NCBI GenBank assembly: GCA_964619055.1
Contig: CAZUDB010000015.1
Location: 1 to 62,074, forward strand
Reading direction: 5' to 3'
Length of the DNA: 62,074 nt
Source of the DNA: CAYVUM01 sp964619055
Lineage (GTDB): Bacteria; Pseudomonadota; Alphaproteobacteria; Rhodospirillales; Defluviicoccaceae
This document shows, one piece after another, positions 6,863 to 17,001 of the stretch (position 1 is the first letter of the stretch; every line of letters starts with the position of its first letter). The notes beneath the pieces are model-generated. The model made no database searches and had not been told where the DNA came from. It saw nothing but the letters and a program-made list of their open reading frames with translations. Position numbers and translations under genes: made by a program.

Positions 6863-8948
6863 CACCGGACCCTTTCATAGTGATCTTCTTACCTTGAATG
6901 GTAATATCTCCATTCTTTTTCATATTAATGCTGGCCTTGCCGGTTTTAATCGTGATCTCATCGCCGGCATCCAGAAGGTATTTTTTGCCAACTTTGTCGC
7001 TTTTGTCCTTGCCCACCGACTCGGTGGCATTGTCGCCGACACTGACCTGGAGATCCTTGCCAACGGACTCCGACATGTTCTGGCCGACCGTGACCGATTT
7101 GTCGGCGGCGATGGTCTGCTGCTTGGCGGCTCCCACCGTTTCGGCAAAGGCCGCGCCGATCGTGAGCGCCATGGCCGCGCCCACGGTCTCCGCGTAGTTG
7201 ACACTGACGATTTCCGTGAGATTGGCGCCGATTTGAATGCTCTGGTTGGCGCCTATGGTCGTGGTTTGATTGGTGCCGATGGCAACCGTTTGATTGTTGC
7301 CGACGGTCAGGGACTGATCCACGCCAACCGTGGACGTCTGATTGTTGCCAATCTGAATGGTCTCGTCGTTGGTCACATCACGGCTGCGGTCGTGCAAAAC
7401 GTGCTCGCGCAGGTCGTTTTCGATCGTTGAGTCTTTGTCGAACTGGCCGTGTTCTCGGATCAGCTCGTTACCCTTGGTGTCGTCGAAGACATACTCATTG
7501 TAACCGCCACCGCCCAAGGTGGAGTTTGACTTGAATCCGGTCAAATTCTTGCTGCCCGGTAAATCATAGGGCGGCATGTTTGCGTCATTGTAGACAGTGC
7601 CGATGCAAATTGGGCGGTCCGGGTCACCTTCCACGAACGCAATCAACACTTCCTGACCCATTCGTGGGATCGCAACCTGGCCCCATTTTCCGCCCGACGC
7701 ATTACTTTGGGCAACCCGCACCCAACAGGAGCTTTTTTCGTTGTTCTGGCCGTAGCGGTCCCAGAAGAATTGAACCTTAATCCGTGCATACTTGTCGGTG
7801 TAGATTTCTTGACCACTGATGCCAGTGACGACCGCTGTCTGGATGCCGGGCACCCGTGCTTTGCGGGTGGTTTGCGGCGGGCGGTACATCGTCGATGCCG
7901 GAATGCACCGAAACCCGGCCTCGTAGATCTCACTGGCGTCGACGCCGGGAATGACGCTGCGATTCGACACCGCGTGACGCATATCGATGACAACGAAATC
8001 CGTGCCGTTTTCGCTGTCGGCCGCATGCTCGCACAACTGGAACTTGTTGGAAACGGCAAGCCGCCGGCTCGTGGTTTCCGCGGTGACGACGTCAAAGGGC
8101 CATTCCTCGGCCTCCATCCGCACCCGGGTCAGATGCTGGCCATGCTCCTTGTCGTAGTAGGCGCCTGGAAAGCTGAAATCCTCGTAGCCCTTCGCGAGGT
8201 CGACGGGCACGATCGTGGTTTCATCGGTGCCCAAACTGGCCTTGGGCTTGGCAAAATTGTAATCGGTTTGCGCCCAGGCGCCCGTGCGAAACTCACAATT
8301 ATGGCTCCATGACGAAACGTGATCGAGGGACTGGGAGCCGGAGGAAAACGGAATTGGATTAAGCTCGCACGCGGCACAGCCGGACATGCTGTCGGACAGC
8401 ATCATGGTGTGTCCTTCGGCGCTGTGTGCAAACCAGTAGAAAATACCTTCTTCCTCCAGCAGGCGGGATACAAAAGCATGGTCAGTTTCATTATACTGAA
8501 CGCAGTATTCACGTGTTGCATAACTGGTAAGGATATTTGCCGTATCAAAATCAGCAACATCAAAATCACCAAAAACCTGCTCAATGATGTCCAAAACTGT
8601 GCATTCTTGAAAAATTCGACAATCTCTTGTCTTGTTAAGAAACCAAAACCACGGCGCAATTCTGGCGCGATAGACGCGCAATTTCTGTGACATCACTTCG
8701 CCGCGAGTGAATTCTATGACATAGCCATTAAAGTTACGGCGCTGGCTCACTTCCGTTTTGACGGAGAAGGTGATTTTTTGCCCAACGATCTGACTTGCAT
8801 CGATATTGAGATTTTCAGAGACCAGAATCAGCTTGAAATCGAATAAATCCGAAAAACCTTCCCAGCCTGAGACAGATTCCACCAACAATTCATCAGGTGG
8901 AAGCGGTGAAGAGTCAATGCGGATTAGCCGGTCTGATTGGACAAACAC
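6825..8948 (-). CDS. vgrG: Type VI secretion spike protein VgrG (TssI)
   Basis: A 707-residue VgrG. The N-terminal gp27-like region (to about residue 380) has the typical YNETDHAFVSRLLEEEGIFYWF motif. The gp5 OB-fold follows (KVQFFWDRYGQNNEKSSCWVRV, IPRMGQEVLIAFVEGDPDRP). The tail is a repeat-rich beta-helix with many TxxIGxNQ and ESVGK units ending in a KGKKVLEN strand. There is no fused toxin domain, so its cargo must be the downstream PAAR-like effector. The start is a GTG without a clear ribosome-binding site; an in-frame stop lies three codons upstream. It is the first gene of the cargo operon. Confidence 0.95.
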   Translation of the reverse strand: MFVQSDRLIRIDSSPLPPDELLVESVSGWEGFSDLFDFKLILVSENLNIDASQIVGQKITFSVKTEVSQRRNFNGYVIEFTRGEVMSQKLRVYRARIAPWFWFLNKTRDCRIFQECTVLDIIEQVFGDFDVADFDTANILTSYATREYCVQYNETDHAFVSRLLEEEGIFYWFAHSAEGHTMMLSDSMSGCAACELNPIPFSSGSQSLDHVSSWSHNCEFRTGAWAQTDYNFAKPKASLGTDETTIVPVDLAKGYEDFSFPGAYYDKEHGQHLTRVRMEAEEWPFDVVTAETTSRRLAVSNKFQLCEHAADSENGTDFVVIDMRHAVSNRSVIPGVDASEIYEAGFRCIPASTMYRPPQTTRKARVPGIQTAVVTGISGQEIYTDKYARIKVQFFWDRYGQNNEKSSCWVRVAQSNASGGKWGQVAIPRMGQEVLIAFVEGDPDRPICIGTVYNDANMPPYDLPGSKNLTGFKSNSTLGGGGYNEYVFDDTKGNELIREHGQFDKDSTIENDLREHVLHDRSRDVTNDETIQIGNNQTSTVGVDQSLTVGNNQTVAIGTNQTTTIGANQSIQIGANLTEIVSVNYAETVGAAMALTIGAAFAETVGAAKQQTIAADKSVTVGQNMSESVGKDLQVSVGDNATESVGKDKSDKVGKKYLLDAGDEITIKTGKASINMKKNGDITIQGKKITMKGSGDVIIKGKKVLEN

Positions 8949-9305
8949 TGGCGATCAAGACCCATCTTAAGGCGCATTTTTAATTCGTATCTATCCAAAC
9001 AAGATAGAATACGAAAGCGCGAAAGACGACAAGAATAAATTGATCGCCAACCGTTGTTGAGTCCCGACAACTCTTCAACATACGATGGCGACGGTCACAA
9101 CCGCAGTCTGCAGCGGACCTGCTACGTAGGATAGTGAAACACATCACACTGCGAAACAAAAAAACCATAAGTGGCATTGCCGCACGCACTGTTGGTTCCG
9201 CACACTGATCGGGCGCCCCGTGACTGATCCGTGGTCACCGATGGACCCGATTGCCAAAGCCCATTAGGAGACCAAAGATGACGCGGGGCCAAGGGAGGGC
9301 GAGTC
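8949..9305. other. Intergenic region between vgrG and the cupin gene
   Basis: A divergent 357-bp region that should hold promoters for the vgrG run (minus) and the cupin gene (plus). It is AT-richer near vgrG. I found no confident -35/-10 pair, no sigma-54 motif with correct GG-N10-GC spacing, and no credible small gene. Confidence 0.5.
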
Positions 9306-9770
9306 ATGGCAGGAGCAGGTTCCTCGAAAGAGGCGGACGCCGTCATTGCGGCACTCGGCTTGCAGCCACATCCGGAAGGCGGTCACTACCGGGAGACCTA
9401 CCGAAGCCCCGCCGAACCCGGTGACCGGGCCGCTGTCTCCCAGATTCACTTCCTGTTGCAGGCGGGAGAGGTATCGGCCTGGCATCGCATTGACGCGACG
9501 GAGATTTGGCAAGCGGCGGCCGGGGCTCCGCTGGAGCTCGTGATCGCGGTACCGGGCGCGCCAGTGCGCACTGTGATCGTGGGTTCGGATGTGTTGGGCG
9601 GGCAGGAGCCGCATGCGGTGGTCCCGGCCGGCGCCTGGCAGTCGGCGACATCTCTCGGCGCCTGGTCGCTGGTCGGATGCACGGTCGCGCCCGCCTTCCT
9701 GTTCGATCGTTTCGAGATGGCGCCCGCGGGTTGGTCACCGCCGACTGGCGACAACGGGAAAAGCGCTTAA
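9306..9770 (+). CDS. Cupin domain protein (DUF985, Cupin_5)
   Basis: A 154-residue single-domain cupin of the DUF985 type: LGLQPHPEGGHYRETYRS near the start, IHFLLQAGEVSAWHRIDATEIWQ in the middle, and VPAGAWQSATSLGAWSLVGCTVAPAFLFDRFEMA at the end. The family fold is a small beta-barrel; many members have no proven activity, though some are sugar or metal binders. GGGAGG lies 8 bases before the ATG. Its stop overlaps that of the convergent LysR gene by 4 bases (TTAA). Confidence 0.88.
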   Translation: MAGAGSSKEADAVIAALGLQPHPEGGHYRETYRSPAEPGDRAAVSQIHFLLQAGEVSAWHRIDATEIWQAAAGAPLELVIAVPGAPVRTVIVGSDVLGGQEPHAVVPAGAWQSATSLGAWSLVGCTVAPAFLFDRFEMAPAGWSPPTGDNGKSA

Positions 9771-10678
9771 TCGACCACGTCCCAGTGCGGATGATCGCCG
9801 AAGCGCTCATAAATGAACTCCACGAGCAAGCGAATGCGGGCCGACAGATGGCGGTTGGGTGGATAGAGTAACGTCAGCACGATATCGGGAGCGCAGTATT
9901 CTGGCAGGACACTGACCAGCCGCCCGGCCCGCAAGTCTGTACCCGCCACGAACGTCGGAAGCAGGGCAAAGCCTAGGCCCCGGACCGCCGCTTCGCGCAG
10001 CACCTCCCCGTTGTTTGAGCAAAAGGACCCCTGAACGCGGATGTCCGCTGAACCGTCCGGCCCGCGCAGGCGCCAGAGCGTGCCCGAGGGCAGGTTGCCG
10101 TAATGCAGGCATGGCCGCGCCATCAGATCCTTGGGCGTCATCGGTGTGCCGACTCGCTTCAGCAAGTCCGGCGCGGCGCAGATCACCCGCCGGACCTCGA
10201 CGATGTGGTGGTCGATTAGGGAAGGGGCTTCCGCCGGCTCGGCGATGCGGACCGTCATGTCAAACCCTTCGGCCACCGGGTCCACGAAGCGATCGTTCAG
10301 CACCAGCTCGATCCGGAGCTTCGGATAACGCACCATGAAATCGCAAAGGGCTGGCGCCAGATGCAGCGTGCCAAAGGACATGGGGGCATTAATCTTCAAT
10401 TCGCCCCTGGGCTCGTCCGGGTCGTCCTGGATCGCGGCCTCGGCCTCGGCCAGATCGAGCAGGATGGAGCGGGCCCGCTCGTAGAAGGCCTGGCCCGCCG
10501 GCGTTGCCGCGACGGAACGGGTCGTCCGATTCAGCAAGTGGACGCCAAGACTTTCTTCCAGGCGAATGACGGATCGGTTGACCTGGGCCCGCGACTGGCC
10601 GAGCGCGCGGGCAGCGGCGGCAAACCCGCCGTGTTCTACGACCTTGGTAAATGCGGTCAGACTGGCAAGCTTGTCCAT
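9767..10678 (-). CDS. LysR-family transcriptional regulator
   Basis: A 303-residue LysR regulator. The N-terminal winged helix-turn-helix (LTAFTKVVEHGGFAAAARALGQSRAQVNRSVIRLEESLGVHLLNRTTRS) is clear, followed by a periplasmic-binding-type effector domain (about residues 90-295). It resembles the DsdA/PA-type clade that often sits divergent from pirin or quinone-related genes. I chose the ATG giving MDKLASL because GGAGG lies 5 bases upstream; a longer frame adds nine residues. It is divergent from the pirin gene with 130 bp between them, so control of pirin and itself is the likely role. Confidence 0.93.
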   Translation of the reverse strand: MDKLASLTAFTKVVEHGGFAAAARALGQSRAQVNRSVIRLEESLGVHLLNRTTRSVAATPAGQAFYERARSILLDLAEAEAAIQDDPDEPRGELKINAPMSFGTLHLAPALCDFMVRYPKLRIELVLNDRFVDPVAEGFDMTVRIAEPAEAPSLIDHHIVEVRRVICAAPDLLKRVGTPMTPKDLMARPCLHYGNLPSGTLWRLRGPDGSADIRVQGSFCSNNGEVLREAAVRGLGFALLPTFVAGTDLRAGRLVSVLPEYCAPDIVLTLLYPPNRHLSARIRLLVEFIYERFGDHPHWDVVD

Positions 10679-10808
10679 GTTCCCTCCCGCTCGATCGTCG
10701 CTCAAGGCGCGACAGTGTGTCTATTTGGCCCGCCATTGTCCCTGATTTAAGGGGTATCATATCGATCTCAGGTCACGTCCATGCGTTAAACAAGAAAGGA
10801 GATGTGAC

Positions 10809-11510
10809 ATGATCACTGTGAGAAAAGCCGAGGAACGGGGCCATGCGGACTTTGGCTGGTTGAAGTCCCGGCACACCTTTTCCTTCGGAAACTACTATGA
10901 CCCCAATCACATGGGCCTTGGTCCGCTTCGCGTCATCAACGAGGACCAGGTTGCTCCTGGGGCTGGGTTCGCGACCCATGGCCACCAGAACATGGAGATC
11001 ATTTCGTATGTCCTGGACGGTGCTCTCGCTCACCAGGATTCCATCGGCACCGGGTCCGTGATCCAGCCGGGGGAAGTGCAGCGGATGACGGCCGGGACTG
11101 GCATTCGCCATTCGGAGTTCAACCATTCGGATACGGAGGCGGTTCACTTCTTACAGATTTGGATACTGCCGGAGCGCGACGGGCTCACGCCCAGTTATGA
11201 GCAGACAGCCTTTCCCGAAAGCGAAAAACGCGGTCGGCTGCGTCTGGTTGGCTCTGCCGATGGCCGCGAGGGTTCGGTCACCATCCATCGTGACGTGGAC
11301 CTTTACGCGGGCCTGTTCGACCGTGGTGACAATGAAAGGCTGCGGCTCCGCCCCGGGCGGTCGGCTTGGGTTCAGGTCGCTCGCGGCGAGGTCGACGTCA
11401 ATGGCGAACGGCTTGCTGCAGGAGATGGTGCCGCTGTTGCGGCCACGGATGCACTCGAGATCCTGGGGCGACGGGAAAGCGAAGTTCTCGTGTTCGACAT
11501 GGCTGCGTAA
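10809..11510 (+). CDS. Pirin family protein (YhhW-like bicupin)
   Basis: A 233-residue bicupin pirin. The N-terminal cupin carries the metal-binding set (FGNYYDPNHMGLGPLRVINED, FATHGHQNMEIISYVLDGALAHQDSIG, then GIRHSEFNHS), and the C-terminal half holds the second, metal-free barrel. Pirins of this type can act as quercetin dioxygenases or as redox-sensing regulators; the substrate here is unknown. The AAAGGAG ribosome site lies 8 bases before the ATG. The divergent LysR gene suggests induction by an aromatic or electrophilic compound, which is an inference. Confidence 0.92.
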   Translation: MITVRKAEERGHADFGWLKSRHTFSFGNYYDPNHMGLGPLRVINEDQVAPGAGFATHGHQNMEIISYVLDGALAHQDSIGTGSVIQPGEVQRMTAGTGIRHSEFNHSDTEAVHFLQIWILPERDGLTPSYEQTAFPESEKRGRLRLVGSADGREGSVTIHRDVDLYAGLFDRGDNERLRLRPGRSAWVQVARGEVDVNGERLAAGDGAAVAATDALEILGRRESEVLVFDMAA

Positions 11511-11537
11511 AGCGTTGTAGCGCAGCCCGCATCAATT

Positions 11538-11584
11538 GCCGAGGATCATCAGGGCCAGACCAGTTCTGCCGTTGAACCCTCGGC
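11538..11584 (+). terminator. Possible terminator after pirin
   Basis: GCCGAGG and CCTCGGC form a 7-bp stem around a 33-nt loop, followed by ATTTATTT. The long loop makes this a weak candidate. Confidence 0.25.
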
Positions 11585-11599
11585 ATTTATTTGCATCAG

Positions 11600-11832
11600 T
11601 GAAATCGCTGATTGTGAATAGAGTATTGCGGCCGGTTGTCTGGACGAATGATCTCGGGAACCTCGCCTTCTACGCCGAGTTCGTTGACGGAACCGAGGGA
11701 ACCTTCTTCGCAGGCTTGGATCTCATGATCGCGCCCCCGCCAGTGCCGTCGATCGCGCTTCCGCGTTCCGCCCTGCTTCTCGCAGCCGCCGTCGGTTTGC
11801 TCGGCTTGGGGCGCCGTGCAAGAGAACACTGA
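11600..11832 (+). pseudogene. 3' remnant of a PEP-CTERM-type surface protein
   Basis: The frame ending at 11832 encodes NDLGNLAFYAEFVDGTEGTFFA, which matches the NxxGxxAFxAxFxDGxxGxF repeat of exported choice-of-anchor (DUF7453-like) proteins. A C-terminal sorting tail follows: VPSIALPR, a hydrophobic helix (ALLLAAAVGLLGLG) and a basic end (RRAREH), as in PEP-CTERM/VPLPA-CTERM signals. No upstream part of such a protein is present: sequence before about 11600 does not continue the repeats, and there is no signal peptide. I therefore read it as a decayed 3' fragment; a short expressed peptide is less likely. Confidence 0.5.
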
Positions 11833-12125
11833 CAGCAAACGCCGGCGCGGTGTCATAAGCCGTCGCGCCTGGGTCGGTCCGTCCGGTTAGATCTTCAGGC
11901 GGATCGCAGTGGCTCCCAGACGCTCCAACCCCGTGGTTTGCGAAGCGGTAATGCCTCGTAACGCTACGATAGGGGGTGTTCTGAGGTGCCACTGCCGGGC
12001 GATGGCGGACGCGACGATTCCGATCGGCTCGGATACGGGCGCGCTTAGGCCGCTGGCCCAAGTGGTTTCGGCCATTGACGGCCGGGGACAGGGCGGCAAC
12101 CTTTCAGTCAGTGGAAGGAGTTGCC
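11833..12125. other. Intergenic region upstream of ctaA
   Basis: No convincing gene. Short frames on both strands lack ribosome-binding sites and recognisable motifs. It should hold the ctaA promoter, which I could not place. Confidence 0.4.
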
Positions 12126-13273
12126 ATGAACCCCGCTTCCTCGATCGCAATGGCGCCGGACATTACACGCCGTCACGACAAGATTATCGCCGGCTGGCTG
12201 TTTGGCGTCGCCGCCATGGTGTTCGTCATGATCGTCATTGGCGGGCTGACGCGGCTTACGGAGTCCGGTCTGTCAATGGTCCACTGGCGGCCGGTTACCG
12301 GCTGGCTGCCGCCGCTCAGCCAGGCGGAATGGCTGGCCGTTTTTGACGCCTATCGCGATACGCCGGAGTATCTGCTGGTGAACGCCGGCATGTCCTTGGA
12401 CCAGTTCAAGGAGATCTTCTGGTTCGAGTACATTCACCGCCTCTGGGGCCGCTTGATCGGGCTGGCGTTCGCCGTGCCCTGCGTCCTTTTCCTCCTTCGC
12501 GGCTGGATTGGCCGGGCGATGGTGCCGCGCCTGGTTGGACTGTTCGTGCTGGGCGGGCTTCAAGGGGTGCTCGGTTGGTACATGGTCCAAAGTGGCCTCG
12601 TGGACCGGCCCGATGTCAGCCAGTATCGCCTGGTTGCCCATCTGGGAGCTGCTCTGTTGATATATGGGGCTTTGGTGTGGACGGCCCTGCAACTGTGGTG
12701 CGGGGATTGGCCGCGGCGCTCAGCGATGGCTTCGACCGCTCGCGCGGGCACGGCCCGACCCGTCGGCGCCGGGCCGCCCTGGCGACATGCGATGATCCTG
12801 GTTCTGTTTGTGACCGTGACGGCGCTGTCCGGGGGCTTCGTCGCCGGCCTCAACGCGGGTCAGGTCTACAACACCTTTCCGCTTATGGACGGTGAGCTGA
12901 TCCCAAGCCTCCTGTTCAGTGCTGCGCCTGCCTACCTGAGCCCGTTCGAAGATGTGACGACCGTACAATTCAATCATCGGGTCCTGGCGCTGGTCACGGT
13001 CGCACTTGCCGTTGCGCTGTGGCTCCGCGCCCGCCGTTGCAACGGTAGCCTGCCCGTGTCCTGGGCGACGGGTGCCGTCGCGATCGCCGCCGTGCTGCAG
13101 ATGGGCCTTGGCATCGCAACCTTGCTGCTGATGGTGCCGCTGGGGCTGGCGGCCGTCCACCAGGCGGGGGCCGTGGTGTTGTTCACGGCGGCGCTGTGGG
13201 CGACGTTCGCGTGCCGGCGCGAGCGGCCGTTGGCAAGGGCCTCCGTTGAGCCCGTGGTGCGACCGTGGTCCGG

Positions 13274-14971
<1,698 letters not shown>

Positions 14972-15386
14972 TTTCCATCCTGTCCCAGTATCGGTCCGTA
15001 TCCTTGGCGGTCGTTCAGATCCCCGAACGGGGCTGTTACCATTTGGGCGGAGCGAAAGCGACCCAAATAGCGCCATTGGATCGTCAGAAACTGCGGCGTT
15101 TTCCGGATATGGCAAAGTCGTCTGTGCGTGCTGGTGTCAATTCTGTGATCCCGGTATTTATTGCATTGCACACTTGTATTTATTGCATCGCACACAAAGC
15201 CGTTCAAGCTCGATCCGTTCTTCCCAAGCCTCGGATTCGCCTGTAAAAGAGTAACTTCGTTGCTCTCGACGTGTCGGCGCTGGAGAAACTCATCCGTCTG
15301 CGTGGCCAAACCCATCGGGTCCGGTACCGCAGATATAGAATGTGCGCCGGCGGCGTGGGCATCCTTGGAACTCAAGGGAGGACTTT
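14972..15386. other. Divergent regulatory region, alpha-glucosidase/dctP
   Basis: Apart from the direct-repeat operator candidate, I see no gene. A confident promoter for dctP could not be placed; a TATAGA about 50 bp before its ATG lacks a good -35. Confidence 0.4.
15154..15195. repeat. Two direct 20-bp repeats, 22-bp period
   Basis: GTATTTATTGCATTGCACAC at 15154-15173 recurs with one change at 15176-15195. The 22-bp period is about two helical turns, so two proteins would bind on one face of the DNA. It sits midway in the 415-bp divergent region between the alpha-glucosidase gene and dctP, so it may regulate either. Confidence 0.6.
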
Positions 15387-16379
15387 ATGTTCCGCACTAT
15401 GATAGGCGCCGCTATTGCGGCGGTGATGTTTGCGGTCCCGGCCGCCCAGGCCGACGACCCCATCGTCATCAAGTTCAGCCACGTCGTGGCCGAAAACACG
15501 CCGAAAGGTCAAGCCGCGAACAAGTTCCGCGATTTGGTGGCTGAACGTCTCGCCGGTAAGGTGGAAGTTGAGGTTTATCCGAACGCCCAGCTTTATGGCG
15601 ACAACAAGGTTCTCGAGGCGATGCTTCTTGGCGATGTGCATATGGCGGCACCATCGCTCTCTAAGTTCGAAAGCTATACGAAGGTTCTGCAACTCTATGA
15701 TTTGCCGTTCCTGTTCAAGGATATGGCGGCGGTCGAGCGGTTCCAGCAAGGTGAGGCCGGCCAGAAGATGCTTGAGTCCATGTCCGATAAGGGCATCCTC
15801 GGCCTTGGCTACCTCCACAACGGCATGAAGCAGCTCTCCGCCAGCACGCCACTGAAGGTGCCGGCGGACGCGGACGGCTTGAAATTCCGGATCATGACAT
15901 CCGACGTTCTCGCCGCGCAGTTTGAAGCGCTTGAGGCCCTGCCGGTGAAAAAGCCATTCTCCGAAGTGTTCACACTGCTGCAGACCAACGCCATTGACGG
16001 TCAGGAAAACACCTGGTCGAATATCTACTCCAAGAAGTTCTTCGAAGTGCAGGAATACATCACGGAGTCCAATCACGGCCTTCTGGATTACATGGTCGTG
16101 ACCTCAGTCGACTTTTGGGAAGACCTGCCCGATGATGTTCGCAGCGAGGTCAAGGCAGCCCTTGAGGAAGCCATCGCGTACGGCAATGATATCGCCAACC
16201 AACTGAACGATGAGGCCAAACAGAAAATTGCAGACTCCGGTCGTACCGAAATCCTGCAACTGACGGATGAGGAGCACGCCAAATGGGTTGAGGTCATGAA
16301 ACCTGTTTGGAAGGAGTTTTCCGACGATATCGGTCAGGAATTGATTGACGCCGCCGTCGCGTCCAACGCCACCAGCTAA
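15387..16379 (+). CDS. dctP: TRAP dicarboxylate-binding protein DctP
   Basis: A 330-residue periplasmic binding protein with a cleavable signal peptide (about residues 1-22, ending AAQA-DD). It matches Rhodobacter-type DctP closely: IVIKFSHVVAENTPKGQAANKFRDLVAERLAGKVEVEVYPN, then LQLYDLPFLF, LGYLHNGMKQLSA, and the LKFRI segment with the conserved Arg that binds the substrate carboxylate. It should bind malate, succinate or fumarate. GGGAGGA lies 5 bases before the ATG. It heads the dctPQM operon; the dctSR/dctBD sensor genes are not in the window. Confidence 0.94.
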   Translation: MFRTMIGAAIAAVMFAVPAAQADDPIVIKFSHVVAENTPKGQAANKFRDLVAERLAGKVEVEVYPNAQLYGDNKVLEAMLLGDVHMAAPSLSKFESYTKVLQLYDLPFLFKDMAAVERFQQGEAGQKMLESMSDKGILGLGYLHNGMKQLSASTPLKVPADADGLKFRIMTSDVLAAQFEALEALPVKKPFSEVFTLLQTNAIDGQENTWSNIYSKKFFEVQEYITESNHGLLDYMVVTSVDFWEDLPDDVRSEVKAALEEAIAYGNDIANQLNDEAKQKIADSGRTEILQLTDEEHAKWVEVMKPVWKEFSDDIGQELIDAAVASNATS

Positions 16380-16440
16380 GAATTTTCATACAAAGCGGCG
16401 CAAAAGACGCTCAAGCGCCCGTGAGGAAACGTCGAAAAAA

Positions 16441-17001
16441 ATGTTGGCGCGCTTCATAAATGGCCTGGAGGAGGGGATTATTTCCCTCCTCCTGGTCACC
16501 ATGACTCTCCTGGTTTTTGTCGAGGTCATCCTTCGCTTCGGTTTCTCGATCGGTTTTTTGTGGTTCGAGGAACTCACCCTCCATTTGTCAGCGTGGATGG
16601 TGTTGTTCGGTGCCTCCTATGGCGTCAAGGTCGGCTCCCACATCGGTGTTGACGCTTTCGTTCGGCTGCTGCCGGAAGGGACGCGCCGGTTGGTGACGCT
16701 GTTCTCGATCGGGCTCTGCCTTATCTATTGCGGCCTGTTCGGCTACGGCGCGTGGGTCTATCTCGGCAAGATGGTGGCCATTGGCATCTCTCTTGAGGAC
16801 CTTCCGATCCCCAAATACGTGGCCCACTCCATTCTCCTGTTCGGGTTCGTGTTGCTCGGCATTCGGTTCCTGCAAATGGCTTGGTCCGTGATCAAGGGAG
16901 ACCAAAGCGGCTTCACCCACGCCGACGAGGCGCGGGATGCACTTAAGCAATTGGAAGAAGAAAAGCGGGCGGCGGAAGCCGCCGGGGGAGGCAAGGCGTG
17001 A
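16441..17001 (+). CDS. dctQ: TRAP small permease subunit DctQ
   Basis: A 186-residue four-helix membrane protein of the DctQ family. The helices start at about residues 12, 48, 90 and 130. FLWFEELTLHLSAWMVLFGASYGVKVGSHIGVDAF is the family hallmark. The C-terminus is a charged, Ala/Lys/Glu-rich cytoplasmic tail. The ATG is 61 bp after the dctP stop and its ribosome site is poor (GAGG about 14 bases away). The stop overlaps the GTG of dctM (GTGA), so the two permease subunits are coupled. Confidence 0.93.
   Translation: MLARFINGLEEGIISLLLVTMTLLVFVEVILRFGFSIGFLWFEELTLHLSAWMVLFGASYGVKVGSHIGVDAFVRLLPEGTRRLVTLFSIGLCLIYCGLFGYGAWVYLGKMVAIGISLEDLPIPKYVAHSILLFGFVLLGIRFLQMAWSVIKGDQSGFTHADEARDALKQLEEEKRAAEAAGGGKA

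Noticed and set aside
9130..9200. Possible sigma-54 promoter of vgrG or the cupin gene
   Set aside because: GG and GC elements are present but at 11 or 12 bp spacing, not the required 10.
11887..12150. Minus-strand 87-codon frame upstream of ctaA
   Set aside because: No ribosome site and no recognisable motif; probably chance.
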